Shown piece by piece: positions 1 to 11,041 of a stretch of 64,000 nucleotides of DNA (positions within the stretch are counted from its first letter, which is position 1; each line of letters opens with the position of its first letter). The stretch spans positions 62,001 through 126,000 of the forward strand of contig JAWZYV010012265.1 in assembly GCA_038373885.1 (NCBI GenBank). The letters are read 5' to 3'. Both the position numbers and the translations under genes were made by a program. The notes beneath the pieces were generated by a model, which was not told where the DNA came from, made no database searches, and worked only from the letters and a program-made list of their open reading frames with translations. The stretch is from Cheiracanthium punctorium (Eukaryota > Arthropoda > Arachnida > Araneae > Cheiracanthiidae).

Positions 1-48
1 TTAGGAAATAGCCATTGGACAGCGTTAGCACTGGACACTCTGTATATA

Positions 49-2955
49 TTAGTATAAAAGCTAGCAACGTTTTCGAGAAAGAGTTTTAGTACTGCTGGTT
101 TTTGGATATTTCGTTCCTTATAGAAATTATATACGGATGCAGTATGTCTGGCACCTGGGAGCGGTTGCGTTTAGTTCTGCGCATCTGATCTGTAAAGAAA
201 AAAAATTAAAATTTTTGAAGTCATTTTAAGAGACTTGATCCTTTTTTTAAATACTTTTCTACGTCTTTTAAGCATTATAAATTTATAGTTGCCTGACGAT
301 TCTGTTGTTGCTAGCATTGCGCCAGACCTATTTTCAGCAGTCAAAAAAATTAAAATTTTCAAACCATTTTAGAATGTCTGCCATTTTAATATGATATAGT
401 TCTATCATCAAAGAATACAATACTAATTTGCCAGACGGAAATTCCGTTGTTTTTTAAGAACCAGACCAGTTTAAGTCCCGGGGTGAATAGCCGAGTCAGA
501 AGTGTAGCAGCTTATATTTGCGACAGAGAGCGTCATGAGAGAGATGAACGGTCACTACTGCTATTTTTTAAGATCGCGTCGACCACGTGAGTGTTTATGC
601 CTGTTGTATCGTGATGCATCGCTACATATTATGAAATATAAGCTTCTTTTCCGTACGAAGAACGGTTATGCATCTAGTAACAAAATAATATTCAGGCTCT
701 TCTCCTCATCATAAAAATAGTGTTTTTAACACTTAAAAATAAATTGCTTGTGGGAATTTTGCCTAGTGTAAAAATTTCCACCGTTGAACAGCAAAATGTG
801 AACGAACACTAAAAAAAATTACAGAAAGGGAGTAAATAAATAAACATCATACACACATTTTGTTTGATTTTTCGTAATTTTCATCTCCAGAAAGCTTTTT
901 TCATAGAGTAAGGAAGTAAGGTATCGTAAGATTGTGTTCATTTTGACTTCACGGATTTAAAAATAAATTAAATATAAAATTATGGTTTCAGGTTGTGATG
1001 TAAAAAACACGCAGATGTGCTAAATAATTCTGAATCCTTCATTTAAAAATATTCCGTAATTTGTAGGCTGTAATAAGTTTCCTAGAATAGGCATTCTCTT
1101 TGCAGTTCAAAATATAGACTGCAGGAAATCTTCTTTCATTTTTTCCTTTTTTGTTGTAAGTATTTTTCTGGAATGTGGCATCTAAAAATTTATTTTTAGA
1201 ATGACGCTGTATCTACAATTTGGCAATTTTGAAAAATCTCCGATCGAATTACCCTCAACTACGAGTGTCAGAAAAAATGGTTGCTTCCTCCCGTAATACA
1301 TATGGGTTCATCAGATGGTTGTTTCTATAAAAGAAAATAAAGGGGGATTTTATCGTAATGGATGAGAAAAAAAAATGTGTTTTTTGTGCAGGATAAAATA
1401 ATAAAATTTAAGAAAAACTAAATAAATGCTCAAAAGTTTTAAATGCTCGAATAAAGTTTAATCTGAAATATAAAAATGTGAAGTTATCGGCAACGTGTTT
1501 TCTACTGATGGGTATCATAATCGTTGCTACAGCACTTTTACATCCTTGATGGCTAAATATTGCAATTTATATGTCTCACTCTCGGGTCTAACTCTTCATC
1601 GATTACTGATTCTCCTAATACATCTCGTACTACATCACCACTGTCAAATTCTCCAATAAATGTTCATGAGAATACTTCATGTGATGTTACTTGGAACCTT
1701 GAAGTAAGCAATTCAGCTATTGATAATAGTGATGTAAATACCCATGGCATTAATATGTAGTTACTGAATATCTGAATGAAACTGCAAAGCTTAAAGATAG
1801 TGTTATAGAGAAAAGAGTTAACCTAAAAAGTGTGAATTCTTTGTTTTTTTTTTTTTGTTTGTTTTTTGTTTTTTTGTAAAAAAAAGATCTAAAGCAGGCT
1901 GAAGGAAAACAACAAACTTTAAATTCTTCAAAAGATAATAAAATTTATGAAGAAATAATTGAATGGATGACAACATTAGACATTGATAAATTTTTCCATG
2001 ATTTTACCACCATTCATGTGAATTATTGTACTTGAACAATTGCAGTAAAATTGTAGCAAAAATCCTCACACTTCATGGCATGTAAATAGAGATATCCACA
2101 CACACAAAAAAGAGATTTCCTACGTATTTAAAATAAATAATTTGTTTTCTTTCGCTAAAATATTTTTTTATTAACTGTTCGCATCATCTTTTATTTTAAT
2201 TATTCTTATGAAATTCTAATCCATATAGACGATATTAATAATTTTAAATCATTTTCTCTCTCTAACGCGCTCTGTTACAGCTAGCTCTGGAACGCAACTA
2301 ACGAATAAGCTGCAACACACTTCTGACGCGCCTATTCACCCCGGGGCTTAAACTGGTCTGGCTCTTAAAAAAGCAACGGAATTTCCTCCTGCGAAATTAT
2401 TATTGTATTCTTTGATGACAGAACTATATCATATTAAAATGACAGACATACTAAAATGGTTTGAAATTTTTCATTTTTTTAACTACTAAAAGTAGGTCTG
2501 GCGCAATGTTAGCAACAACAGAACCGTCTGGCAACTATAAATGTATAATGATTAAAGGACATAGGAAATTATTAAGAAAAGAATCCAGTCCAAGGGCGGA
2601 TTAAAGGGGGGGTGGAGGGGGCGACTTCCTCCCCCCCCCACACCAAGAAAAAAGAAATTAATGTAAAAGATCCTATTTTACTTCCATAAAATGGATGTAC
2701 ATGTCAATCTTCTAACTAATCGCCTCCACCGACAAACTAACGCCCTGCCCCCCGACAAACTTGCATTAATCCGCCACTGATCCAGTCTCTTAAAATGACT
2801 TCAAAATTTCAATTTTTTCCTTTACAGATCAGATGAGCAGAACTAAACGCAACCGCTCCCAGGTATCAGACATACTGCATCCGTACCTAATTTCAATAAG
2901 GAACGAAACATCCAAATAAACTTTTTCGTAGTGTTGCTACCTTTCGGACTATATA
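49..2955. mobile_element. DNA element with about 500 bp inverted terminal arms
   Basis: The left arm (about 49-553) is repeated in inverted orientation at about 2252-2955. Landmarks in mirrored order are the CCCGGGGTGAATAG block (near 477 and 2340), the CCAGACCAGTTTAAG block, and the CGGATGCAGTATGTCTG block. The right arm is longer because a hAT MITE sits in it. The core (554-2251) is AT-rich with no recognisable transposase. Its best open frame, 1560-1760 plus, encodes a Ser/Thr/Asn-rich 66-residue stretch, and readable frame continues brokenly to about 2035. I infer a non-autonomous or decayed cut-and-paste element with long TIRs, MULE-like or foldback-like; the superfamily is undecided. 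The right outer end is obscured by the mariner at 2956. Confidence 0.7.
2591..2779. mobile_element. hAT-type MITE with 8-bp TSD (ATCCAGTC)
   Basis: A 189 bp insertion is flanked by perfect 8-bp direct repeats ATCCAGTC (2583-2590 and 2780-2787). Its ends are CAAGGGCGGATTAA and, inverted, CAGTGGCGGATTAA. An 8-bp TSD with CAG-GGCG-type termini is typical of hAT elements. The opposite arm of the host element (near 228-245) reads straight through this site without the insertion, so an empty-site copy is present in the same window. It has no coding capacity and contains G- and C-runs. Confidence 0.88.
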
Positions 2956-4419
2956 GAGTGATTGCTAATACATGGTACAAAATTTGAGGGCTGGTACAGT
3001 ACATTGTAACGATCACATTGTGTATTGAATGTATGGTGAAGCGTCGAAGCACAAACACAGGAAAGATCAAATGAAGGGAAAGTGTTTTATTTTCATAACC
3101 TCGTTTACAAGTGGAAGTTAATGTACAATATGTGTTCGAAATTGCGTCCATCAGCATTGATACATGCTTGACAGCGTCGGTGCAGCGACTGCTTAACACT
3201 TACAAAGACACCACGAATTTCACGAATACGTGCAGCAGCTAAGGTTCGATCAACGAGCAACGATATTAGAGCTACGAGATCTTCATCGGAGTCAACTGGA
3301 GTGGCATAAACGTCATTTTTCAAATGTCCCCATAAAAAGAAATCAAGAGTCGTCAAATCAGGAGACCGGGGTGGCCAAGAGATAGATCCACTACGTCCAA
3401 TCCATCGCAGGCCAAATGTCCCATTTAAGTACTGACAAACATCTAGGGTGAAGTGGGCTGGCGCCCCATCATGCTGAAACTGCATGCGGTTTCTAATAGG
3501 GATTGAACATGTTGTAGCAGATCTGGCAAAACTTGTTGAAGGAAAATGAGATAACAGTGGTCATTGAGTCTCTGTGGCAGTAGGTATGGGCCAATCAAGA
3601 AGTAATTTACTATACCAGACCACACATTGACACTGTAACGTTCTTGAAACGCATGTGGTCACGTTGCGTGAGGGTTCTCGTTTCTCCACACATGGCAACT
3701 GTGCACATTAAATACACCATAACGTGTAAATGTCGCCTCATCACATGGGCGGAAAAGTTCGGCTGCAGTGCACATTGCTGCAGAAACCACTGGCAGAAAT
3801 TTCTGCGCAAAACATAGTCTTTTGGTTTCAAAGCCTGCGCACCTTGTTAGTGAAAAGGGTGTAAACGATTATCGCGTAACACTCTCCAAAAAGTAGAGAC
3901 TCACACCTACAGTCTGTGTAACAGCTCTCATACTTGACTCGGGTGTAGCAGCCACGATTTGCAAGATTCTTTCTTCAACTGTTGCAGTGCATACAGTTGT
4001 TCGTGGACCAGCGTCGTGTCCGGTGTCATGTGAATGAACCTGATTCACAAAGTTGACGATGTAATCTCTGAAACATTCCGTGATCCGGATTTCGTCTGTC
4101 AGGATACTGCTCGCGATACATTCATAGCGCAGCTCTGCCGTACACGTAATGCATATCGGCTTTTGGGGCAAACGTAAAATCTCCCATCACGGACAAAGCT
4201 GAAACGAGAATGGCCTCTCTTCCCCAAATCAACGCCGACTGGCCATCTACCGGCAACGGAATCGACTACTCAGTCCGTTTCTCTTCCGTCTCCTGCATTT
4301 GTTCTTTCCTGTGTTTGCACTTTGATGCTTCACTTTGAACATACATTCCTGTACAAAATGTGATTGCTGCAGTGTCCTTACCAGCCCTCAAAGTTTGTAC
4401 CATGAATTAGTAGTCACCT
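2956..4419 (-). mobile_element. mariner-superfamily transposon, DD41D type, full length but decayed
   Basis: The ends are inverted repeats of about 60 bp. The left reads ...CATGGTACAAAATTTGAGG and the right, inverted, ...CATGGTACAAACTTTGAGG, with a further GTGA(T/C)T block outside them. TA dinucleotides flank the element (2954-2955 and 4420-4421), and its 1464 bp is close to an intact element. It carries the broken transposase at 3105-4171 on the minus strand. It lies exactly at the outer edge of the long-TIR element to its left and against a TA/TG microsatellite to its right. Confidence 0.85.
3105..4171 (-). pseudogene. DD41D mariner-like transposase, multiply frameshifted
   Basis: This is a broken DDE transposase, read on the minus strand from 4171 to 3105. 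A helix-turn-helix part (frame 3869-4171) holds the segment around VEERILQIVAATPESSMRAV. The central part is split over frames 3610-3831 and 3443-3625, the latter containing LIGPYLLPQRLND. The C-terminal catalytic frame 3105-3485 holds QHDGAPAHF and PPRSPDL..LDFFLWGHLK. The second catalytic Asp (HDGA) and the third (LDFF) are separated by 41 residues, hence DD41D. The first catalytic Asp region (DEATF) is out of frame near 3740. At least three frame changes separate the pieces, so it is not functional. Family knowledge: these enzymes cut and paste at TA sites. Confidence 0.85.
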
Positions 4420-4420
4420 T

Positions 4421-4477
4421 ATATATATATATATGTGTGTGTGTGTGTATGTGTGTGTGTGCGCGCGCGTGTGTGTA
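4421..4477. repeat. TA/TG/CG compound microsatellite
   Basis: Alternating purine-pyrimidine runs (TA)n(TG)n with a short (CG) core immediately follow the mariner end. Such tracts can adopt Z-DNA-like conformations. Confidence 0.9.
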
Positions 4478-4654
4478 GCATTCAACGGCTACGGGAAGTT
4501 TGTAGTCGTGGGCCAGATGAGTCGAGGCTGTTGAGGCGGCCGGTCTTCTCGGGCCGGCAAACGCCGGGAGCAATCCTTGGGCACGCGTTACGGCTGACGA
4601 AGGATGAAATGAGTCGGAGTCCCACTGCGATTACATCATTTTATTGGGTACTTC

Positions 4655-4842
4655 ACGTGGCTGACGAGAAAGAAAGGCTGCGGTGCTGACATTTGGTCAC
4701 ACCCCTTTTGCCCTTGCAGAGTTATGTGACTTAGGAGATGTGGCCATCTTACTGGCCACATCTCCTAAGTCACATGACACTTCAAAGGCAAAAGGGGTGT
4801 GACCAAATGTCAGCACCGCAGCCTGTCTTTCTCGTCAGCCAC
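4655..4842. mobile_element. 188 bp snapback hairpin with 8-bp direct flanks
   Basis: The left arm (4657-4744) and right arm (4755-4842) are near-perfect inverted copies of about 88 bp, starting GTGGCTGACGAGAAAG at both ends, with a tiny centre around 4745-4754. GGTACTTC is present directly on both sides (4647-4654 and 4843-4850). The structure fits a foldback MITE with an 8-bp target duplication. The surrounding 4480-5110 is clearly more GC-rich than the neighbourhood and is probably part of an older unidentified element; removing the hairpin restores a continuous sequence there. No ORF. Confidence 0.75.
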
Positions 4843-5184
4843 GGTACTTCGATACATCTTTGCTTGGCAGTTGCGGTCACGAGGAAGAGTTACTGCTAGG
4901 CTGCATCAGCCCTTTTATTAACTATTGAGGTCGTGTCACATGATCAATGCACGATGAAATTATTGGCCATACGCTAAATCTGGGCAGCGGTTTTTCAAGA
5001 TTTGTTATATCTTTCAAGACGCCTGATTGACTGAACGCAGGGACTGTCTACAAAATTACGAAGGAATTGCAAGGGACCGTGTAGTAATTGCAGTTTTTGA
5101 AAGGAGATTCCTTTGTTCCAACTGAATTAAAACTGCGTAGTTCTAGAAATGTGGGATTTTAGCGGGGTTTTGATTTATAATGCT

Positions 5185-5188
<4 letters not shown>

Positions 5189-5247
<59 letters not shown>
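5189..5247. repeat. (AT)n microsatellite
   Basis: About 29 uninterrupted AT dinucleotides. Confidence 0.97.
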
Positions 5248-5249
<2 letters not shown>

Positions 5250-6600
5250 GAATGGAATGAATAATACATATATTCGAACATATATTATCCACTGAGATGC
5301 AATTTCACACAAAATGTATGTGCATTTTAGATGCCAGCAAGATGGCATACTATCATAACAATTTTTCAAATTTCAAAGTTTGAAAATAACATTTAATACA
5401 TATTCACATAAACAACATTTTTAAAATTTATTATTTTTCTAAGTATATAATACTGAGTTATGTTACTATACAGCTAAAACTACTACACGCTAATATCTTT
5501 ATTCCTTATTCTTCAGAAATATTAACATTTTTACATACTGAAAAGCGTTTACATTTAGCAAAATAATATATCTAATACTAATTTCGATGACAAAATTCCA
5601 CTCTACCTTTTCCATATTTTAATACCTTTTTTATATATTTAAAAACACACATTTTGTAAAAACATTAATTATTTATATTGGGACGAGATTGGTGTAAACA
5701 CTTCTTTTTTCTTTTCCTTTTTAATCTAACATACGATTATCCGATATTATTTTAATATGCAATTTTTTCAAACTCAAGTTGAAGAGCCATTTTATATTAA
5801 TTTCGCTGGATGAATATACCTAAAACAGTAACTTATTACATATGAATGATTTTCCCTAATTCTTTAGTGCTTTTTCCTGGAATACATTTTATTCATGACC
5901 ATGCCCAACAATTTTTCTGAATATTAATATGATAGCACACTTTCATCAAAGAAAAAACATTGATATTTCACAGATTAGCGCATGAAAAACTATTTCATAA
6001 ATTATTAAAATTAATCTCCCTGTTTTAATCTGTAAGTCTGATTCTCCAGCGCTATTAAATTTACATTAGTTTCAAAACCACATCAATAATTTAGTTCAAT
6101 TTAGACTTAATTCATGTGATGAACTCACGTATAAAGGTAAAATTTCTCAAAGTGGGAATTACAATAATTTTTTTTCCTTGTATTTTTTCCTTAATATATA
6201 TTTTATCATCGTTTAGTGTTATACATTTTGAAATATTAACATCTAATTTTCTTGAAAAGAAAAAAAAAATGAAACGAAAAAAAGCATACCGAAAACCTTG
6301 TTCATAAATGTTGCTTTAACAAATTTCCATCTAAAATGTAATGAATAGTGAATCTGGTGGACATTCAAAGACCTATGCCCGTAAAGTAATGCTAGACAAA
6401 GGAAATCGCCGCTGTTTCAGGGATGTAGAACGAACAGCATTGATCAAAATAGAAGGTTAGGTGTCAGAATAGCAAAAATTTCTGATGTGTGTGTTGACTT
6501 CCTTGCCCGTCTATTATACACGTTTTTTTATGCTCTTCATTCAAATTTATTTCATTAGAAATTGAAACACGATTCTTCATAAAGTTAAGAATTTTCTCGT
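5248..6600. other. AT-rich DNA, nothing recognised
   Basis: Strongly AT-rich, with poly(A)/poly(T) tracts. The short open frames here have no recognisable motif and look like chance. No terminal repeats were seen. Confidence 0.6.
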
Positions 6601-7002
6601 CCAATGTAAGATTTCACTCCAAACTGAGTTAATTTCAGTTATTTTTTGAGCCAAATGGGGTGAAGATTTCGGGCATGCCCCAAACGATGACTGTCCATAG
6701 ACTTTCAATCTATTGAAACGTTCGCTGCACTCAATGGATTGAAAGTCTTATCCTAACCCTGTAAATAAGCTACCCAGTCAAATGCAATCAAAACGATTGG
6801 TGCACAGGTAGCGCTTACAGCAGTCCTAAATACAAAATTTCAATAGTTGTCATGCGGTTTAATATACCATGCGTACTTAGAAACGTCAGGGAAAAGCTAG
6901 TAAAAATTAATTTGCGGTTGGTCAAAATGATATAAATACGTTCATTGATACGCTACTAAAAAATTCTTTAAGGTAAATTCAGAGATGGTAAAAATCGATT
7001 TT

Positions 7003-7033
7003 ACCTTCAAATATATATATATATTTGAAGGTT
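7003..7033. repeat. AT-cored perfect palindrome
   Basis: ACCTTCAAATATA reads into its own inverted copy ending TTTGAAGGT, so it can form a cruciform or hairpin. Confidence 0.8.
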
Positions 7034-7063
7034 ACAAATAATCAAAGATCTTTCTAAGCTGCA

Positions 7064-7243
7064 TGGGTGCACAGCCGTTCTCTAATTTTTAATTTTTCGA
7101 AAGTTGCGCGGCTGTTTTTGTATTCTTCGCACAATGGGCTTGAAAAAAAAAATAAATAAAATTGGTGAACAAGTTTATTGTGTGTAGAATACAAATACGC
7201 CTGTGCGACTTTCAAAAATTAGTGCGCGGCTTAGTGGGAACTG
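7064..7243. mobile_element. Small inverted-repeat MITE
   Basis: Inverted arms of about 55 bp are seen. The left reads CTAATTTTTAATTTTTCGAAAG with GCGCGGCTG and TGTATTCT; the right reads AGAATACAAATACGCCTGTGC with CTTTCAAAAATTAG. Length is about 180 bp with an A-rich centre. It interrupts the repeat at 6620-7282. The target duplication is not clear. Confidence 0.6.
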
Positions 7244-7869
7244 TGATTACAATATTTCCTTAGCTTCGTACAAGGAAGAAAAAAAAAATGTAAAATTGAA
7301 AGTATTTCAGATGTCGGATGATAAAAGAATACTACTTCTAGAAAACTGAAAGAATCGCCCGATGAAAAACTTTATGGAAAAACCACAAGTTTATACAAAG
7401 AGAGAAGAATGCAATTTCTGTTTAAATTAACTTGTAAATTTTTATACATTGTTATATCTCTCGATAAATCATATTTTCATTCAATAACTCATTAATAAGC
7501 TGTAAAAAATTAAGATAGTTCCTAACATTTTTCTACATTGATTTGTAATTTATTTCATGGTGTTTTTCTAACTATACAATATTTTCAGCGAATAATAAAC
7601 GGGGGATTTAAACAGGGTTTTTCAAGATCCTCAACAACGTAGAAAATTTTGAAAGGCCGCTCGATATAGTTTACGTTGCCCAAGTCCGCTAAAACCCTAA
7701 TCAGAACTCTACAATCGCCGATGCACCTGGCGCTGTTCAAAAAACACGTTTCCTCTCAAAACCACCCACACCACTGGAAAGTCCGTTTCACCAATTTAAT
7801 TTACTTAATGAAAACCACCTCAAAAGCCATTATTGCAGCAAGACTCCCACTGAAAAAAAAAAAAAAAAG

Positions 7870-8165
7870 AAATAGCCGCTATTTTCATCGCTCCGTTCAT
7901 CCCGCGGTCCGCGTGCAATGCCTGTCTCTGAAAGAAAAGTCATTTTCGGTGAAACCGCACATTCAAAAGCTCCGTGCTTGGCGGCATATCCACTTGGCGG
8001 TGGCAGTGGCGTCTCGGGAGATTTAGTTCCCGCCGTAAAAAAAGATGGGTAGAGTTGAATCCTCCTGCCATGCCGGCTGGGCCTGCAAGAGAGAGAGCGC
8101 CGAACGCACCGGGCCGGTTGCGTTATTACTTCTCCAACGTGTGCTGATTGTGGATTTTATAATGC
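7870..8165. other. CpG-richer pocket, possible promoter or first exon
   Basis: This stretch is richer in G+C and CpG than its surroundings (CCCGCGGTCCGCG, GGCGGTGGCAGTGGCG, GGGCCGGTTGCG). The open frame over it (7676-8026) shows no known domain. It could be a promoter or untranslated exon of a host gene, or an old GC-rich transposon; nothing in the sequence decides between them. Confidence 0.25.
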
Positions 8166-8231
8166 ATGAAGCCTCTCCTTAAAAGTACATAAATAGTAGG
8201 TAAAATAATTGTTTATGCCTATACATACATA

Positions 8232-8884
8232 CATGCAGTTGAATCTCCCTATAACGAACTCGCTTGGTTCCAGTTGAAAAATTCGCTAGAGAGAAAATTT
8301 CGTTTTACAGAGATTTTTGCAGTCGTTTCAGCAAATATTACAAAACTTTTAAGTTAATTCGATGTTTAAAAGCATTTAATTATGACTTTCGATTAAAAAA
8401 TAAATTTGTGTTAAATTTGTTATGTTTTCTACTTTTCATTGAAGAAATGATATGTTCAAAAGTAAAGACAATTCACGAATTTAGAGAATAAAATATGTAG
8501 TGCACTTAAGTTTATTATACTTGAAAAATTTCGTTATTTTACACTGCTTTGCATTCCGTTATTTTAAATTTTCATAAAAATATTCATACTTTAATTCTTC
8601 ATCTGTAAGATAAGAAGGAGTTCTGCATAAACTTCTAAAAAATCGGGAAGTTCATTTGTTACTCTTCCATTAAGTGGTCTGCCCAAAAGTTAAAATTTTC
8701 TTCAAAACTGACAAAAAAATCTCAAAGATAAATCTGAAAAAATTCGTTATAGGGAGACAAGCTCTTCGTTATATGGAGTGTTTTTGGTGTCATTTAAGCC
8801 TTAAAGTTACGTTTTGATTAAAAATTCCGTTAAAGGGTGAAATTCGTTGTAGAGAGACTTCGTTATAGGGAGATTCTTTTGTGT
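8232..8884. mobile_element. TA-flanked MITE, pogo/Tigger-like termini
   Basis: The termini GAATCTCCCTATAACGAA and its inverted copy (CTTCGTTATAGGGAGATTC) bound 653 bp. TA lies on each side (8230-8231 and 8885-8886). Sub-terminal copies of the same CGTTATAGGGAGA motif recur at 8746 and 8765. The interior is AT-rich without a transposase. The termini resemble those of pogo/Tigger-related elements. Confidence 0.7.
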
Positions 8885-8886
8885 TA

Positions 8887-9411
8887 GGTGTACCAGAAAG
8901 TAATGTCCCTTTTTTTTTTAACCTAAAACTCGAACTAATTAATTTTTAACAAGTATTCAATTATTGCAGACAAGCTGTGCCTAAGCATAGGACTCCTATT
9001 TGTTAAATTTTGGAAGGAGAATTTTATAGATAATATTTTCTTCTTTCAAGAAAAATGGCCACCCTCCCCCTTTTTTTGCGTCTACACTCCTTGGAGAATA
9101 ACATTCGAAATGTTCTAAAATTGATTTTTAGGTATTCGTGAGTGTTGTATTTTACAGCAAGAATTTTATGGATGTCTCCTACTTCTTTGAGATCGCGCAA
9201 GATATGTAAAGAGAGCGTTATGGTCCCCTGTGCCCCCCCATAAGTTACGAATTTTGGAAAATGCTCTCGAATCCAGCACCTACGCTGAAAATCTCGCATA
9301 CGTGTCAAATTTCGTTCGGGTGTTACAAAAGATTCACTCTTCATCAGTAGCAAAACTCTTTCTGCCTGCATGTATGGGGGAATTCTTTTTAAAATGAAGA
9401 AGAAGGGACCT
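8887..9411. mobile_element. Probable mariner-type derivative adjoining the previous MITE
   Basis: The left end GGTGTACCAGAAAGTAATG with GTCCC and the right end, inverted, GGTAGTACAATAGGTCCC are similar and inverted. The element would share the TA at 8885-8886 with its neighbour. On the minus strand, 9024-9371 is open for 115 residues beginning MQAERVLLLMKSESFVTPER, loosely reminiscent of the N-terminal helix-turn-helix of DD41D mariners, but I could not confirm this. Confidence 0.4.
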
Positions 9412-9976
9412 ATTGTACTACCCGAAGCTGTCTTTCATATGTGTGTCATTTCACAAACTCTTTAATTCGCTTTAATGCTAAAAAGTCTTTATGATTTCGG
9501 TTTGTGTGTCTGTCCATACTTTAACTGCCGTCAGTAAGTATCGATTGAAAAAAAAATTATAAATGTTTTTGCTGTGTACTCTTCTGTGTATACTATTGAA
9601 AGTGGTATGTTTTTGTTTGTTAACAGGGTGATCCAAAAATATTTCAATGTATTTAGATCTATGGACAGACAATGTTGTGTATTTCGGAGGCGTCTATCTA
9701 TTTCAAACAAAACAAAATTAATAAATGTTAGTACAAAGTTTATAAGAGAATGCTCTCTGTCGGAAATAGCACTTTAAAAAAAATTGCATGAAAATAAGAA
9801 AAGTATTCAGACCAGTGAGACACCAGCACTGTTCCCGTATATTTACGGAATTTATTCCGTGAAATGCCAAAAGAAATTCCGTTCCAGAGAGAAGCTGAAA
9901 CGTGATACATGGAAATTTTCCTGCAATCAGATATAAATGGAGAATTTCTGTAAAACTTAACGGAAAGCTTAAAGTA

Positions 9977-10240
9977 ATATAATATTATATTTTTAGAGTG
10001 ACTGTGCTACTTATTTATAGCTCTTTGACAGGGGAGCAAGGTTCAGATTTATGGCGGACTGACAGTTGATACTTAAAGAGTACACTAAACTGACTGACAC
10101 TACTCTGACACTATAATATAATATTATATTATATTTTTAGAGTGACTGTTCTTCTTATTTATAGCTCTTTGACAGGGGCAAGGTTCAGGTTTATGGAGGA
10201 CTGACAGTTGACACTTAAAGAGGGTTTACGACAGTTATTG
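9977..10240. repeat. 144 bp tandem duplication
   Basis: The block TTTTAGAGTGACTG through GACTGACAGTTGA(T/C)ACTT occurs at 9991 and again at 10135, each preceded by a TATAATATTATAT run. The copies differ by a few substitutions and a 2-base indel. Confidence 0.9.
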
Positions 10241-10635
10241 TCAGTCTCCAATGTTTGTTATCCATGTACTTTACAGCCTGCGGCCGAGCCAGATCTGCCA
10301 CAATATTAAGCACGAGGATAGGTTTTTAATGTTCTGAGCTAATTAACATGAGTTTTTGAACTATTTACAGACATTTATATACAATTTATGCTACTTCAAA
10401 ATCAAAGCAGAGCAGTGAAGCGACCAACTTCTTCCAGTTGCATAGATACTGATTTACCTACATTTATTGAAGCTTTAAGTATTTTTTTCCTCTTTATTAG
10501 CTTCACTTACTTCATTGAAAAGCATGAAAAGCAATTGATAAAAGTAAATATGAAAGAAAATTAAAAAAAAAATAAATGATTATGCAGTGTTCATTTTGAA
10601 TTGAATAAATGTTAATTATCAAATTAATTATATTA

Positions 10636-11039
10636 TCAGGTTGTAACGAAAGTTTTCCGCCATATCTGCCTGAAAAACTAACTTCTAACTCCTCAGATAA
10701 CTGTATTTGAACTTTCGGTACCAAACCTGCACAGTGTCACATGATGCAACAATAGTACTTAAAGCTGTACTCATAATTTGTTGATATTCTAGAGCTGACT
10801 TTTTGCAACTCAACTGGGAGTTAATGATGGTTCTAATCCTCTAGAGCTATAGTTCCATTTGGAGACACCTTTTGCTTAATGATAACTATATTTTTCAGAG
10901 ATTTCACAACACAGTGTTATAAAGTAAGTCTCTTTCTTTCAAATGTCAAAAATAGTTCAACAAAATATGAGCAAATACGCCAATGCGAACTGTGTTCTGA
11001 CGATGTTTGCGGTGGCGGGAAACTTTCGTTACAACCTAA
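10636..11039 (-). mobile_element. Deleted mariner derivative with TIR and TA duplication
   Basis: The termini are (T/C)AGGTTGTAACGAAAG followed by TTTCCGCC, inverted at the two ends and flanked by TA (10634-10635 and 11040-11041); length 404 bp. A minus-strand remnant near 10700 reads VQVWYRKFK, like the linker after the second helix-turn-helix of mariner transposases. No catalytic domain remains. It resembles the cecropia/mellifera mariner type, whose ends begin TTAGGTTG. Confidence 0.75.
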
Positions 11040-11041
11040 TA

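Larger units (their letters stand above)
6620..7282 (+). repeat. Hairpin-ended interspersed repeat, copy 1
   Basis: The stretch TGTCCATAGACTTTCAAT through AGTCCTAAATACAAAATTTCAA (6690-6845) matches units of the repeat at 37750-39180. The 3' end CTTCGTACAAGGAAG (near 7265-7280) matches that family's terminal CTTCCTT...AAGGAAG hairpin. Between them lie a short AT palindrome and an inserted MITE (7064-7243). Non-coding; superfamily not assigned. Confidence 0.55.

Noticed and set aside
3105..4171. An active mariner transposase
   Set aside because: At least three frame changes and loss of the first catalytic Asp region in frame.
7676..8026. 116-residue plus-strand open frame
   Set aside because: Includes a poly(Lys) from an A-run and has no motif; more likely chance over a CpG-richer pocket.
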